A stretch of 64,000 bases of DNA, taken from positions 88,242-152,241 of the forward strand of contig NZ_BOVK01000016.1 of NCBI RefSeq assembly GCF_018403685.1. The letters are read 5' to 3'. Positions 39,438 to 48,449 of this stretch are shown here, piece after piece. This stretch comes from Xylanibacillus composti. Its GTDB lineage: Bacteria > Bacillota > Bacilli > Paenibacillales > K13. The first letter of the stretch is position 1. Every line of letters starts with the position of its first letter. The position numbers were made by a program, and so were the translations under genes. The notes beneath the pieces are model-generated. The model ran no database searches. It was not told where the DNA came from and saw only the letters and a program-made list of their open reading frames with translations.

Positions 39438-40463
39438 ATGACTTCGTCTCCTCATTCCAAAAATTTCGTTCTTGCCTGGAGAGGCGAGTATGTAGAGAAC
39501 CGTCACTTCATCCATGGAGCCGTATGCAGCCGCGGAGGAGGCTTGACAGCCTCACTCGGCGACAGCCGGCGGGAGACCTTCATTCGCTCGTCCGCCAAGC
39601 CCTTGCAGGCAGCTGCCGTCCTGATTTCGGGCGCGGCTGACCGGTATGGCTTGTCCGCTGCTGAAGTGTCCTTAATCTGCGCTTCGCATAGCGGAGAGCC
39701 AGAACATGTGCAAGCGGCCAAATCGCTTATGGAGCGGCTTGGCCTTGAGGAACATCATTTGCATTGCGGCACACATGAACCTTATGCCAAAGCCGCTCGG
39801 GAAGCGCTTCGTGCTGCAGGCCAACCACCGACGGTCCTGCATCACAATTGCTCCGGCAAGCATCTTGGCATGCTGGCAATGGCCAAAGCGCTGAGCGTAC
39901 CGTTAGACGGTTACTGGCTGCCCGAGCATCCTGTCCAGCAGCGAATGCTTGCTGCTGTTTCCGAGCTGAGCGGCGTGCCCGCGGATCTGCTGACGACGGC
40001 TACGGACGGTTGCGGCGTGCCGACGTACCGCATGCCGCTGGAGCAGCTTGCCCGGGCATACTTGGCGTGGTGCGCGCCCCAGTCCGCGGCGGACACGCCG
40101 CTCGCCGCATCCTGCCGCACGATCTATGACAGCATTGTCCGGCATCCATTCTATCTGGCAGGAAGCGGGCGCTTCGACACGAAGCTGGCGGAAATCACCA
40201 GCGGGCGCTGGATCGCCAAGATGGGTGCCGACGGCGTGCTGGCAATGGCCTCCCGAGAGGCGGGATTCGCTGTAGCCCTGAAGTGCGATGACGGCTCGCT
40301 GCAAGCGGTATATGCTGCTGGAGTCGAAGTGCTGCTGCAGCTGGAGGAGCTCAGCAGCTCGCAGGCAGCTGCATTAGCCGCCTTTCATAAGCCGAAGCTG
40401 TACAATCAAGCCGGGCTGGCAATCGGTCGAATCGAGCCGGATATTTCCTTGCGGCGGTCTTAG
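39438..40463 (+). CDS. L-asparaginase II family protein
   Basis: Enzyme of the Rhizobium-type asparaginase II family, unrelated in sequence to E. coli AnsA/AnsB; hydrolyses asparagine to aspartate and ammonia. The 341-residue protein shows RSSAKPLQAAAVLISGAADR near residue 51, ICASHSGEPEHVQAAKSLM, TVLHHNCSGKHLGMLAMAKA near 135, and TDGCGVPTYRMPLEQLARAY near 190. These Ser-Lys, His-Ser and Cys features match the family. ATG 39438 follows AAAGGAGTAATT. Its stop overlaps the end of ylbF on the other strand by 4 bp. Confidence 0.9.
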   Translation: MTSSPHSKNFVLAWRGEYVENRHFIHGAVCSRGGGLTASLGDSRRETFIRSSAKPLQAAAVLISGAADRYGLSAAEVSLICASHSGEPEHVQAAKSLMERLGLEEHHLHCGTHEPYAKAAREALRAAGQPPTVLHHNCSGKHLGMLAMAKALSVPLDGYWLPEHPVQQRMLAAVSELSGVPADLLTTATDGCGVPTYRMPLEQLARAYLAWCAPQSAADTPLAASCRTIYDSIVRHPFYLAGSGRFDTKLAEITSGRWIAKMGADGVLAMASREAGFAVALKCDDGSLQAVYAAGVEVLLQLEELSSSQAAALAAFHKPKLYNQAGLAIGRIEPDISLRRS

Positions 40464-40921
40464 CCGCATCTTCCGCTGCAGCCTCCCGCTCCGCAGCCTC
40501 CTGTTCCTGTATCCGGCAGGAGCGTATTCGACGGTACCTTGACCGATTCGGATACGCTCCGCGCAATCGTCAGGGAAACTTGATAAAGCAGATCATCCAG
40601 GGCCGATTCTGCTTCTTTAAAATAGCGAATGGTTTCAATTTGTTGCATCGCTTCCTGCGATTTCTCTACGCGCTCCAGCCCGGCATGGTAGTCCGGATGA
40701 AAATGGCCGAAACGTTCGCAGTCGGCAAAGGCTTCCTTGTCGAGGCGAAACTGGCGAATTGCTTCTTGAGCAATCGGGTCTTGCTCCATGATTTGCTTCC
40801 AATATAGGTAACGCTCCATCTCTTGCGAGCCCAAAATCATCTCCGCGAGTTCGGTGCTCTCAATTAAGAGGGCGGTCATATCCAGTACTTGCTGCTCTTG
40901 TACGCTCATCTTCCGTTTCAT
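40460..40921 (-). CDS. ylbF: YlbF family regulator with Cys-rich tail
   Basis: Part of the YlbF-YmcA-YaaT complex, which in B. subtilis promotes RNase Y action and Spo0A phosphorylation, affecting competence, biofilm and sporulation. The 153-residue protein is mostly helical (MTALLIESTELAEMILGSQE, IRQFRLDKEAFADCERFGHF). It ends in a flexible TGTGGCGAGGCSGRCG tail with three Cys, consistent with the iron-sulfur cluster ligands reported for this family. It ends within the asparaginase stop and follows the helicase pair by 6 bp, so it may share their transcript. Confidence 0.9.
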   Translation of the reverse strand: MKRKMSVQEQQVLDMTALLIESTELAEMILGSQEMERYLYWKQIMEQDPIAQEAIRQFRLDKEAFADCERFGHFHPDYHAGLERVEKSQEAMQQIETIRYFKEAESALDDLLYQVSLTIARSVSESVKVPSNTLLPDTGTGGCGAGGCSGRCG

Positions 40922-40927
40922 CCCCTC

Positions 40928-42874
40928 TCATGAACGTAATACCTCATTATTATCATTAATGCCGGGCAAAATCAACTGTATTTCTTCCCAATCTTTCGGA
41001 GAAAATTGCTTCATTTCCCGTTCCTGGGGTGCAGCTGCCACCCAGCCTTCCACTTTCCAGCCCGATGTGTCCCCCAACACCCGCTCCGGGTGGAACCTAA
41101 TGGCATCCCCTTGAATGCGAAGCTGCACGCCCGAGCGATAACGAATGGCGTGCTCTATCATTTGCCGGCCAGTGGAAGGGTGATATGTCCTGAATTCGTG
41201 CAGCCAACTGGCAGGTATGGCGCTCATGCGCTCATACAAATCTGGAATGTCAGGAAGCTTCTTGGCCGGCGCCGTGCCTTGCAGGTCTTCAAATCCGGCG
41301 GCCCATTGGCGCAGCGGTTCAGCCGCTAGCTTGCCGCCAGGCTCCTCCCGTTTTTGCAACGTGACGTGGAACCCGTTGCCGGATATCAGCTTGATCAGCT
41401 CCTTCTGAGACAAATCCCCACGAACTAGCAAAATCCCCTCGCCCGCTGCTTCCACTTTTCCTCGCAGTCGGGACCATTGACGAAGCTGATCAGCCAGGCT
41501 GCCGTTACGGCAGCGAATAACCGTACAGGCGCTCACCTCTACTTCCCCATAGCGCCCTTCCCATTCCTCCAGCTGGTGAAGCAAATTGGCGGGGATATCC
41601 ACGCCCAGTCCACCCACTACATCGATCATGGATTTCCCTTGTTCCTTGCCGCGCAGCACGCTCGACTGGGTAATCTGGTACAGCGCAATCGGCGTCCTGT
41701 ATCCCGCGAATTCGCTGCAACACAGCATGTCCCAATGAGCTTCGAGCTCGCATCCGAGCGGCAGCATGACCTCGCCTTGCGAGGACAGGCAAGGTTTGTT
41801 CATCTCCTCCCCTGCTTGTTCACGGACATCCGCCGATTTCTGAAGCAGAACTCGCCCGTCACGCATTCTGGCGGTCTGCAGCCAGCCGAAGGCTTCCATA
41901 GGCTGCAATATAGACTGCTGCAAACTCGCAGCAAACGAAGGCCATGCCAGATCGTCCTGCAAGACGCCCTTTTCACGCATCGATTCAAATAGATGCTGAA
42001 GGTCGTACCAGCCAGTCTCAGGCATGTTCAGTATGGCAAATCCCGCGTGCTGCAGCCAGGCTTGCGGCGGCGCATGCCACAGCAGCCACTCTCTGGCCAG
42101 CTGCTGGAATTGCCGGACACCTGTTTGAGCCAGAAAGGTGCGCCATGCTTCGGGCTGCAAGGACAGGCTGTCCGCTTCCCACTGCAGAAGCCCGAACCGT
42201 GCGGCAGCGTCGATGACAGCCGCAGCGCCAGCGGATAAGCCGCTGTCTGATTCGCTGGTGCTTTGTGATTCGGATTCATCCGGCGAACAATAGCTGCTTG
42301 GCACGCTAAGGAGCTGCTCCAGCTTCCTGCACGCCGCTTTGTGCAGATGCCCCTGCTTCCCGCGTGTCAATCCTGCATTCTGGAGAAACCAGCCAAGCAG
42401 CAAGATGTCTATGACCAAATTTCCTTGTTCGTCAGTCGCTTGTTCCAGCTCATCCAATTTCCACTCGGCAGCCTGTTCGAATGGCGTGCCGACCACTAGC
42501 TCGCTCCATTCCTGGCAAGCTTCCGCCGGGAGGCTGAAGCTCCATTCCCCCCACGCCTTCTGCCAGGCGCACAACAGCCCCTTCTCGCACAGGGCGGCGA
42601 CTGCTGCTTTCCATTCCGCGATAGGACGGTGTGCCGGCAGCAGCTGCAGGTCGTCCCATTGGAAACGATTAAGACCGAATTCTCGGCATATGGCTTGCAA
42701 CGCCTCGCGTTCTAGGCTCGTCATTCTGTCATAGCCGCGACGCAGCACTTTTCCGTCCGTCAGACACTCCAGCAGACTGGTGCCAGTCTGCAGTTCTTCC
42801 CGGTGGAAAGGATGTGCCGCAATTTGCTCCAAAATCGAGGGCGGAACCTGCTCAAGCCATGCGCTCATTCTCAT
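40928..42874 (-). CDS. Partner protein of the XPB-like helicase (PF13625-type)
   Basis: A 648-residue protein from ATG 42874 (MRMSAWLEQVPPSILEQIAA), after GGAGGCAGCATCGGG and overlapping the helicase stop (ATGA). The N-terminal two-thirds are helical and Trp/Leu/Gln-rich. The last third contains the helicase-C-associated domain seen in bacterial XPB neighbours: SSQGEVMLPLGCELEAHWDM near residue 365, LLVRGDLSQKELIKLISGNG near 500, and VQLRIQGDAIRFHPERVLG near 590. I infer it binds or regulates the helicase because the two are translationally coupled. No nuclease motif is evident. Confidence 0.8.
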   Translation of the reverse strand: MRMSAWLEQVPPSILEQIAAHPFHREELQTGTSLLECLTDGKVLRRGYDRMTSLEREALQAICREFGLNRFQWDDLQLLPAHRPIAEWKAAVAALCEKGLLCAWQKAWGEWSFSLPAEACQEWSELVVGTPFEQAAEWKLDELEQATDEQGNLVIDILLLGWFLQNAGLTRGKQGHLHKAACRKLEQLLSVPSSYCSPDESESQSTSESDSGLSAGAAAVIDAAARFGLLQWEADSLSLQPEAWRTFLAQTGVRQFQQLAREWLLWHAPPQAWLQHAGFAILNMPETGWYDLQHLFESMREKGVLQDDLAWPSFAASLQQSILQPMEAFGWLQTARMRDGRVLLQKSADVREQAGEEMNKPCLSSQGEVMLPLGCELEAHWDMLCCSEFAGYRTPIALYQITQSSVLRGKEQGKSMIDVVGGLGVDIPANLLHQLEEWEGRYGEVEVSACTVIRCRNGSLADQLRQWSRLRGKVEAAGEGILLVRGDLSQKELIKLISGNGFHVTLQKREEPGGKLAAEPLRQWAAGFEDLQGTAPAKKLPDIPDLYERMSAIPASWLHEFRTYHPSTGRQMIEHAIRYRSGVQLRIQGDAIRFHPERVLGDTSGWKVEGWVAAAPQEREMKQFSPKDWEEIQLILPGINDNNEVLRS

Positions 42875-44565
42875 CCCGATGCTGCCTCCTTCCGCTTCCA
42901 TACATCCGACTCTTGCAGCCGTTCATAGCAATAGCCCTGCTCCAATAAAAACAGTCTGCGCCGATCCGCATCCTGCTCCTCCCGCGTGTCTGCCGAAACG
43001 AGGGAATAGAAATAGGCCTCGCCGCCATTTTGTTTCGGACGAAGCACCCGACCGAGCCGCTGCGCCTCCTCCTGCCGGGAGCCGTAGCTGCCGGAAACTT
43101 GTATGGCTACCGCCGCATCGGGCAAATCTACTGCGAAGTTGGCTACCTTGGAAACGATCAGCACCGGAATGTGGCCCTTGCGGAACCGGTCAAACAGCCG
43201 CTCCCGCTCCTCCTGGCTCGTCTGACCGGTGATCAGCGGCGCCTGCAGCTTGCCGGACAGCCTGCGCAGCTGCTGCAAATATTGGCCGATCACCAGCACG
43301 GGCTTGTCGTGATGGCAGTGGATCAAGGCTGCCGCTACCTCATCCTTGCTTGTATTGTCACCGGCTATGCGAGGCTTTGCTCTTGGCGAGGCTTCCAAGT
43401 ACCGCAGCTGGTCGCGCTCGCTCAGCTTGACCCGCACTTCCGCACAGCGGACTTCCGCGAGAAAGCCCCGAACTTCCAGAGAGCGCCACGGCAAATCAAA
43501 TGTTTTGGGACCAACCAGCGAGAAGGCATCCCCTTCGCGTCCGTCCTCCCGAACGAGTGTTGCAGTCAGGCCGAGCCTCCGCGCTGCCTGCAGCTCGGCT
43601 GTCGCCCGGAAGACCGGGGCAGGCAGCAGGTGAACCTCATCATAAATAATGAGTCCCCACTTGCGCTGCTGGAACAGCTTCATATGAACGAAGGCGTTCT
43701 GATCCCTGCTTCTGTACGTCAGCATATGATAAGTGGCAATCGTTACAGGACGTACTTGCTTTTGCTTGCCCGCGTACTCGCCTATCATATCCGGCGCAAG
43801 CGCCGTCTTGTCCAAGATCTCCCGCTTCCACTGCTTGACGCTCGTCGTATTCGTCGTCAAGATCAAAGTAGCGCATTTGCATGTTACCATCGCGCCAAGG
43901 CCAACAATCGTTTTGCCAGCCCCGCAAGGCAATACGACAATACCGCTTCCCCCGTGAACCGTGCCCTCCTGATAAAAACGATCGACCGCATGACGCTGAT
44001 AATCGCGAAGTTGAAATTCGCTCCCCTTCGCCGTTCGCTCTCTGAACTGCACGTTCAGATGTTCGCCGTCCCTGTATCCGGCTTGATCCACAACTGGGTA
44101 CCCGGCCTGCATGCAGGCGTTTTTGATCATCCCGCGATAAGCGGGAAGCAGATACGCCTGCATTCGATTGTCGTCCGCCTCCAGCCAGTTGTCGCGAACG
44201 TCGCGAGCGTGTCGAATGGCTTCCCAGGCATCTTGATCTTCAGCCTTCAGCAGCAGCTTGTCATCAGCTGAAACGAGCCGCACCTTTCCATAGCGGCTCA
44301 TGACGGCATAGATATCGCGCTGCAATTGCAAAGAAACGGGATAGCGGCTATTGCCTGTGAGCACTTCAATCACTTCTTCCGGTCGAACCCCTGCTGCCGC
44401 CGCATTCCACAAGCTGATGGCCGTCATGCGATATGTATGCCAGTCATCGGGGGATTTCACAAGCTCTGCGAATCCGGCAAGCTTGTCACGAATTGCCGCG
44501 TACGCCGGATTGCGCGCATCCGCCAGCAAGGTTTGCCCTGTTTGAATCATGAGCGGCTTTGTCAT
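42871..44565 (-). CDS. XPB/Ssl2-type superfamily 2 DNA helicase
   Basis: A 564-residue 3'-5' DNA helicase of the XPB family, known from eukaryotic TFIIH and archaea and present in scattered bacteria. The N-terminal damage-recognition-like part is followed by FQLRDYQRHAVDRFYQEGTV (Q-like motif). Motif I is VVLPCGAGKTIVGLGAMV near residue 214, motif II IYDEVHLLPAPVFR near 316, motif III LGLTATLVREDGREGDAF near 338, and motif VI SYGSRQEEAQRLGRVLRP near 495. The RED motif of XPB (VREDGRE) is visible. ATG 44565 follows AAGGAGTGACACC. It is first in a pair with the PF13625-type partner. Confidence 0.93.
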   Translation of the reverse strand: MTKPLMIQTGQTLLADARNPAYAAIRDKLAGFAELVKSPDDWHTYRMTAISLWNAAAAGVRPEEVIEVLTGNSRYPVSLQLQRDIYAVMSRYGKVRLVSADDKLLLKAEDQDAWEAIRHARDVRDNWLEADDNRMQAYLLPAYRGMIKNACMQAGYPVVDQAGYRDGEHLNVQFRERTAKGSEFQLRDYQRHAVDRFYQEGTVHGGSGIVVLPCGAGKTIVGLGAMVTCKCATLILTTNTTSVKQWKREILDKTALAPDMIGEYAGKQKQVRPVTIATYHMLTYRSRDQNAFVHMKLFQQRKWGLIIYDEVHLLPAPVFRATAELQAARRLGLTATLVREDGREGDAFSLVGPKTFDLPWRSLEVRGFLAEVRCAEVRVKLSERDQLRYLEASPRAKPRIAGDNTSKDEVAAALIHCHHDKPVLVIGQYLQQLRRLSGKLQAPLITGQTSQEERERLFDRFRKGHIPVLIVSKVANFAVDLPDAAVAIQVSGSYGSRQEEAQRLGRVLRPKQNGGEAYFYSLVSADTREEQDADRRRLFLLEQGYCYERLQESDVWKRKEAASG

Positions 44566-44652
44566 GGTGTCACTCCTTGCCCATTCCTAACATCTTTCTA
44601 TTCAGTATGAAGAGACTGGCGACAAATTAAACATCCTTTTCTGCCAAGACGC

Positions 44653-44684
44653 GAAGAAAGCCAACCAGCTTGCCTGGTTGGCTG
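44653..44684 (-). terminator. Terminator after the CBS protein gene
   Basis: Minus strand AGCCAACCAG and CTGGTTGGCT pair around a 5-nt loop, followed by TTCTTCG. It lies between the CBS gene and the helicase operon. Confidence 0.7.
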
Positions 44685-44734
44685 TTCCTCGCGGTCCAAG
44701 CACGCTTGGACAGCTGCTTCATCCTAATACGCTG

Positions 44735-45169
44735 TTAAACCGTTGCCGGCTCACGCTCTTCGGAAATTTCGCTCAGCGCCTCTCCGGCCTCGTTCACAAA
44801 GATTTCACGCACGGCGAGGTCGCCGATCGCTACGATGCCGACGAGCTCCCCGTTTTCCACTACAGGCAGCCGTCTGATTTGATTTCTGGCCATCAGGTTT
44901 GCCGCCTCATCTACTGTCATTTCCGGCGACGCTGTCACAACATCCGTGGACATGACTTCCCTTACTTCAAAAGAACCCGAGCGTTTCTCAGCATAGCCGC
45001 GGACGACCAAGTCACGGTCAGTGACAACACCGATCAGCTTTTTGTTCTCAACTACAGGAATAAATCCAATATCATGTTCCTTCATCTTCACGGCAATTTC
45101 ATAGACATTGTCCTGAAGTGTAATCGTCACACAGTCACGGCTCATGATGTCGCGCAATTTTTTCTCCAT
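44735..45169 (-). CDS. CBS-domain pair protein
   Basis: A 144-residue protein made of two CBS domains: DIMSRDCVTITLQDNVYEIA (about 7-60) and EVMSTDVVTASPEMTVDEAA (about 72-130). Such Bateman modules usually bind adenosine nucleotides. The start is ATG 45169 (MEKKLRDIMSRDCV), after GGAGGAAACAGGAA; the open frame to 45298 is not family-like. The acidic C-terminus (EISEEREPATV) is unassigned. It could functionally resemble AcuB, which is absent from the acu locus here, but AcuB also carries an ACT domain that this protein lacks. It is divergent from yugN. Confidence 0.88.
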   Translation of the reverse strand: MEKKLRDIMSRDCVTITLQDNVYEIAVKMKEHDIGFIPVVENKKLIGVVTDRDLVVRGYAEKRSGSFEVREVMSTDVVTASPEMTVDEAANLMARNQIRRLPVVENGELVGIVAIGDLAVREIFVNEAGEALSEISEEREPATV

Positions 45170-45436
45170 TTCCTGTTTCCTCCCTCTCAAGTGCAGTCCT
45201 ATAGCCGTAATCAAGGCTACACCATTAAGATGCCCGGCAAAAACGCAAGCATGCCTGCTGATTGCGGCCATTTCCAACCAGCACTGACAGGGGATCATGT
45301 CAACCGGGTCAAGCGAATTTGCCTCCTTCTCGCTTCAGAAGCTTGCGTGCTTCTTGAAAACGTACTATCATGGGTAAAGAGCAAAAACGACTTTTTGAAC
45401 CAATCCATTATCCAAAGCAAAGCGAGGAACGATAAG
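45170..45436. other. Divergent promoter region CBS gene / yugN
   Basis: About 270 bp with no supported gene. Presumably holds the divergent promoters; no clear -35/-10 pair was assigned. Confidence 0.4.
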
Positions 45437-45775
45437 ATGATTATTGAAAACAACGACCTTAAAGGACTCAAGAGCGAACTGAGCCATCTGGATGCCGTAA
45501 CGGAAAGCCTGGGATTCGTACGTTGGCAGTGGGAATATTATCGCGCTACATATGACTGGAAGCTGGAGATGGACGGACAGGAGTACTATCTGCGCGTCAA
45601 TACGCGCGCTATTGAGGGCAAGCTGGAGTCGCCTTCGGCCGTTCTCGAGTTGCAGGATGCTTATATTGGAAGAGCCACATTCCCGCATGGACTGGAATAT
45701 GAGAGCGCTGTGCCCGATTCCGTCCGCAAGCAAGCAGAAGAGAAATTAAAACAGCTCAAAGACAAGCTTAGCTAG
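45437..45775 (+). CDS. YugN-like family protein
   Basis: A 112-residue protein of the YugN-like family, function unknown. The start is ATG 45437 (MIIENNDLKGLKSELSHLDA), after GAGGAACGATAAG; the longer frame starting at 44678 runs antisense to the CBS gene and is not real. Landmarks are GFVRWQWEYYRATYDWKLEM, EYYLRVNTRAIEGKLESPSA and AYIGRATFPHGLEYESAVPD. It ends in a charged helix. It lies 9 bp before ftsW and may be cotranscribed with it. Confidence 0.85.
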   Translation: MIIENNDLKGLKSELSHLDAVTESLGFVRWQWEYYRATYDWKLEMDGQEYYLRVNTRAIEGKLESPSAVLELQDAYIGRATFPHGLEYESAVPDSVRKQAEEKLKQLKDKLS

Positions 45776-45784
45776 GGATTGGCA

Positions 45785-46909
45785 ATGAATCCGTCCAAAC
45801 GGGGCACACCCGACTTTATCTTGCTGGCGCTGACCATCCTCTTGGTGGGATTCGGCATATTGATGGTGTTCAGCGCCAGCTCACCTCGTGCCGCGCATCT
45901 GCTTGACGATCCGCTTTACTTTACTAAAAGGCAAATAATCTGGGCGATTCTCGGCACGATCTGCATGCTCTTCCTTATGAACATTCATTACACACGATGG
46001 AAGAAGTGGTTTGTGCCGTTTTTCTTTGGCTGCGTCATTCTGCTGCTATTGGTATTGACGCGCGACCCGGTGAATGGCGCACGAAGCTGGCTTTCCATAG
46101 GAAATTTCGGCATTCAGCCATCGGAATTTGTCAAGCTGGCGACCATATTGTATATGGCGGCGCTGATTGAAAAAAAAGGGGAAGCGTTTCGCGATTTGAA
46201 AAAAGGGCTGATGCCGGTCGTCGTCATCGTCGGCGTGGTCACCGGGCTGATTATGCTTCAGCCGGATTTTGGTACAGCCATGGTGTTTGTGATGACAACG
46301 GCTATCGTCATTATAGCTGGCGGAGCGCATTTGAAGCACATTATGGTTGGCGCGTCCTTGGCAGCGGTATGCAGCTTCATCCTCATCAACCTGTACTTAT
46401 TAATCACAGACGGCAATGATTATCGCTTTCAACGGATTGCCACCTATCTCGACCCCTGGCATGATCCGCTCGGCTCAGGCTACAACATTATTCATTCGAT
46501 GTATGCCTTCGGACATGGCGGACTGACAGGCGCCGGCTTCGGGCAAAGCATCGAGAAGCTGTTCTACTTGCCTTTTCCGTATACCGACTTTATTTTTTCC
46601 ATCATTGGTGAAGAACTCGGTCTTATTGGGACACTTTTATTCCTGCTGACATACCTTGCCTTGCTTTGGAGAGGCATTATTGTCGCATTGCGGTGTCCGG
46701 ATTTGTTCGGATCCGTAGTTGGGGTCGGGATTGTAAGTTTGCTGGCAATCCAGGCGCTGATCAATATTGGCGGCGTTAGCAATGCGATTCCGATGACTGG
46801 CGTGACGTTGCCTTTCATCAGCTACGGCGGTTCGTCCTTGCTGGCCAGCATGATCAGTATGGGCATACTGCTTAGCATTTCACGAGAAGTCAATCGAATC
46901 GGCAAATAA
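45785..46909 (+). CDS. ftsW: FtsW/RodA/SpoVE family peptidoglycan polymerase
   Basis: SEDS-family glycosyltransferase that polymerises lipid II, here most likely the divisome FtsW by synteny with ylaN. About 374 residues with ten hydrophobic segments. Family motifs are NGARSWLSIGNFGIQPSEFV near residue 98, YIIHSMYAFGHGG-like YNIIHSMYAFGHGGLTGAGF near 235, FPYTDFIFSIIGEELGLIG near 262, and GVTLPFISYGGSSLLASMIS near 338. ATG 45785 follows TAGGGATTGGCA. SpoVE cannot be excluded by sequence alone. It ends at a strong bidirectional terminator. Confidence 0.9.
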   Translation: MNPSKRGTPDFILLALTILLVGFGILMVFSASSPRAAHLLDDPLYFTKRQIIWAILGTICMLFLMNIHYTRWKKWFVPFFFGCVILLLLVLTRDPVNGARSWLSIGNFGIQPSEFVKLATILYMAALIEKKGEAFRDLKKGLMPVVVIVGVVTGLIMLQPDFGTAMVFVMTTAIVIIAGGAHLKHIMVGASLAAVCSFILINLYLLITDGNDYRFQRIATYLDPWHDPLGSGYNIIHSMYAFGHGGLTGAGFGQSIEKLFYLPFPYTDFIFSIIGEELGLIGTLLFLLTYLALLWRGIIVALRCPDLFGSVVGVGIVSLLAIQALINIGGVSNAIPMTGVTLPFISYGGSSLLASMISMGILLSISREVNRIGK

Positions 46910-46928
46910 TAACAATAACGCGATAAAA

Positions 46929-46979
46929 AAAAGGAGCTGCTTCAAAGTCGCTACATGACTTTGGGGCAGCTCCTTTTTG
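46929..46979. terminator. Bidirectional terminator between ftsW and the membrane protein gene
   Basis: AAGGAGCTGCTTCAAAGTC pairs with GACTTTGGGGCAGCTCCTT around a short loop. T-runs follow on both strands, serving the two convergent genes. Confidence 0.9.
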
Positions 46980-47011
46980 GAGATGAGGGCTGAAAGGCGC
47001 CCATGCAAGCC

Positions 47012-47974
47012 TTAACTCCCAAGCGCAATATATAGCGCCATCAACCCGAACAGCAGCACACAGAAATTCACGAGAACGAAGGAATAGCGCAGTGCGGGCG
47101 AGCGATGGAATTGAAACGGCGTTTTTAGAGCGCCCTCCCCTTCAAGGATAAACATCAGCAGCAATGCATGGATGATCGTATGCCCGACAATTTCCGTGAA
47201 GCCGAACACCGTCGTCGTGGCAATAAAGACAAGCGTGACCAATATGGACACAAAACGATTCAAGATGCCGACAATCAAGCTCCAGGCAAGTCCCAGCTCT
47301 ATAAATGCGCTGATCAAGACGAAATGCTCCACGGTAAATCCGAAGGTGGGAACGTCGAAACGCTCTACAATGCCGAACGAAAGCTCCGGCATCGTCATCT
47401 TCTCCAGACCAGCCCATGCCAGAGAGAAGCCCAGCGTCAAATATAAGACCGGTGTTGCTGTATGGGAAGCGTATGTACGATGAATCCAGAGATAATAAAT
47501 AATGCCGGCATAAAAAACATAATCCAAAGCATGAAACCATCCATACTGAAAAATGGCATAGCCATACAGCACAAGCAAGACGAACCCAACCAACGCCAGC
47601 GTCCTGCGCCTGAATAAGAAGAGGAACGCGATAAACTGAAGCGCTACTACCCACCAGGCATCTGCTGCAAATTCCGGCGCCAGGTAACTCCGGGTGGCGA
47701 TTTGCATCACGAGCGAAACAGCCAGTCCTACCCGAAGCACCTCCGGAACATATCTTTTGTAACGATCCAGCGTTTCATGCAGTTTGGCAATAAAGCTGAT
47801 GCGCTGCAGCGGTTCATTGAAAACGGCAGCGATGAGCAATCCGGTCAAGGTCACAGCGAACCAAAACCAAAAAGGCCCTGTCAGCACCTCTGCCATCGGC
47901 AGCGGCGTGCCTTGCTCGTCGCCAATAAACCATTTGACATGAAGCCATTGTATCCCTGTCGAACCTGCGTACAT
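47012..47974 (-). CDS. Polytopic membrane protein, DoxX-like appearance
   Basis: A 320-residue protein from ATG 47974 (MYAGSTGIQWLHVKWFIGD), after GGGGG. About eight hydrophobic segments are visible. Examples are FWFWFAVTLTGLLIAAVF near residue 37, ALQFIAFLFLFRRRTLALVG near 120, HFVLISAFIELGLAWSLIVG near 225, and YSFVLVNFCVLLFGLMALYI at the end. The ELGLAWSLIVG segment and small size recall DoxX-type proteins, but I could not assign a family with confidence. It stands alone, convergent with ftsW. Confidence 0.75.
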   Translation of the reverse strand: MYAGSTGIQWLHVKWFIGDEQGTPLPMAEVLTGPFWFWFAVTLTGLLIAAVFNEPLQRISFIAKLHETLDRYKRYVPEVLRVGLAVSLVMQIATRSYLAPEFAADAWWVVALQFIAFLFLFRRRTLALVGFVLLVLYGYAIFQYGWFHALDYVFYAGIIYYLWIHRTYASHTATPVLYLTLGFSLAWAGLEKMTMPELSFGIVERFDVPTFGFTVEHFVLISAFIELGLAWSLIVGILNRFVSILVTLVFIATTTVFGFTEIVGHTIIHALLLMFILEGEGALKTPFQFHRSPALRYSFVLVNFCVLLFGLMALYIALGS

Positions 47975-48066
47975 TTCCTCATCCCCCAAGATGTATGGTG
48001 CTCATCGCCTCGATGCCTGCCGCAGCCGGCGGCCTACGCCGGCGCAACAGGACTTCAAAAGGCTCG

Positions 48067-48255
48067 CTACATGTGGATAACCGGCAGCATGCGTGTCTCC
48101 TGCCTCATGGAAGAATGGCACAACGGGCATTCGGGCGCGGATGAAAAAGAAAAATCCTGCCGCATCCAGCCTGCGCATTCTTCGTTATCACATGACCATA
48201 CATTTGTCTCTGCCTCAGGCACAGGCTCGGCCGCCTGCCTCGAAAAGAAAGCCAT
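48067..48255 (-). CDS. YdjO-type cold-inducible small protein
   Basis: A 62-residue protein with two Cys pairs: VWSCDNEECAGWMRQDFSFS and APECPLCHSSMRQETRML, forming a probable zinc ribbon. The WMRxDF pattern is typical of the YdjO family, described as cold-inducible in Bacillus. ATG 48255 follows GGGAGGAGATGCAGC, a strong site. It stands alone between Asp23 and the membrane protein genes. Confidence 0.82.
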   Translation of the reverse strand: MAFFSRQAAEPVPEAETNVWSCDNEECAGWMRQDFSFSSAPECPLCHSSMRQETRMLPVIHM

Positions 48256-48382
48256 GCTGCATCTCCTCCCGACCGGATAGCTTATTATGATATACTTGTT
48301 TATTATGTCAAATTCCGTATGAATTCATGCGCCCGAAATACCGGATATCCATTTTTTTCTATAAAATGCCATATGTAAATTA

Positions 48383-48437
48383 CAAAAGAAAAGCAGGACG
48401 TCTCTTTGAAAAGTGGATCAAAGAAACAGCCCTGCTC
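48383..48437 (-). terminator. Terminator after the Asp23-family gene
   Basis: Minus strand GCAGG..GTTTCTTTG pairs with CAAAGAGAC..CCTGC, followed by TTTTCTTTT. It starts 12 bp beyond the stop. Confidence 0.85.
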
Positions 48438-48449
48438 CTCCCTCCCCGG

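Noticed and set aside
44678..45436. Upstream extension of yugN by about 250 codons
   Set aside because: It is antisense to the CBS-domain gene and has no family similarity; ATG 45437 has a ribosome site.
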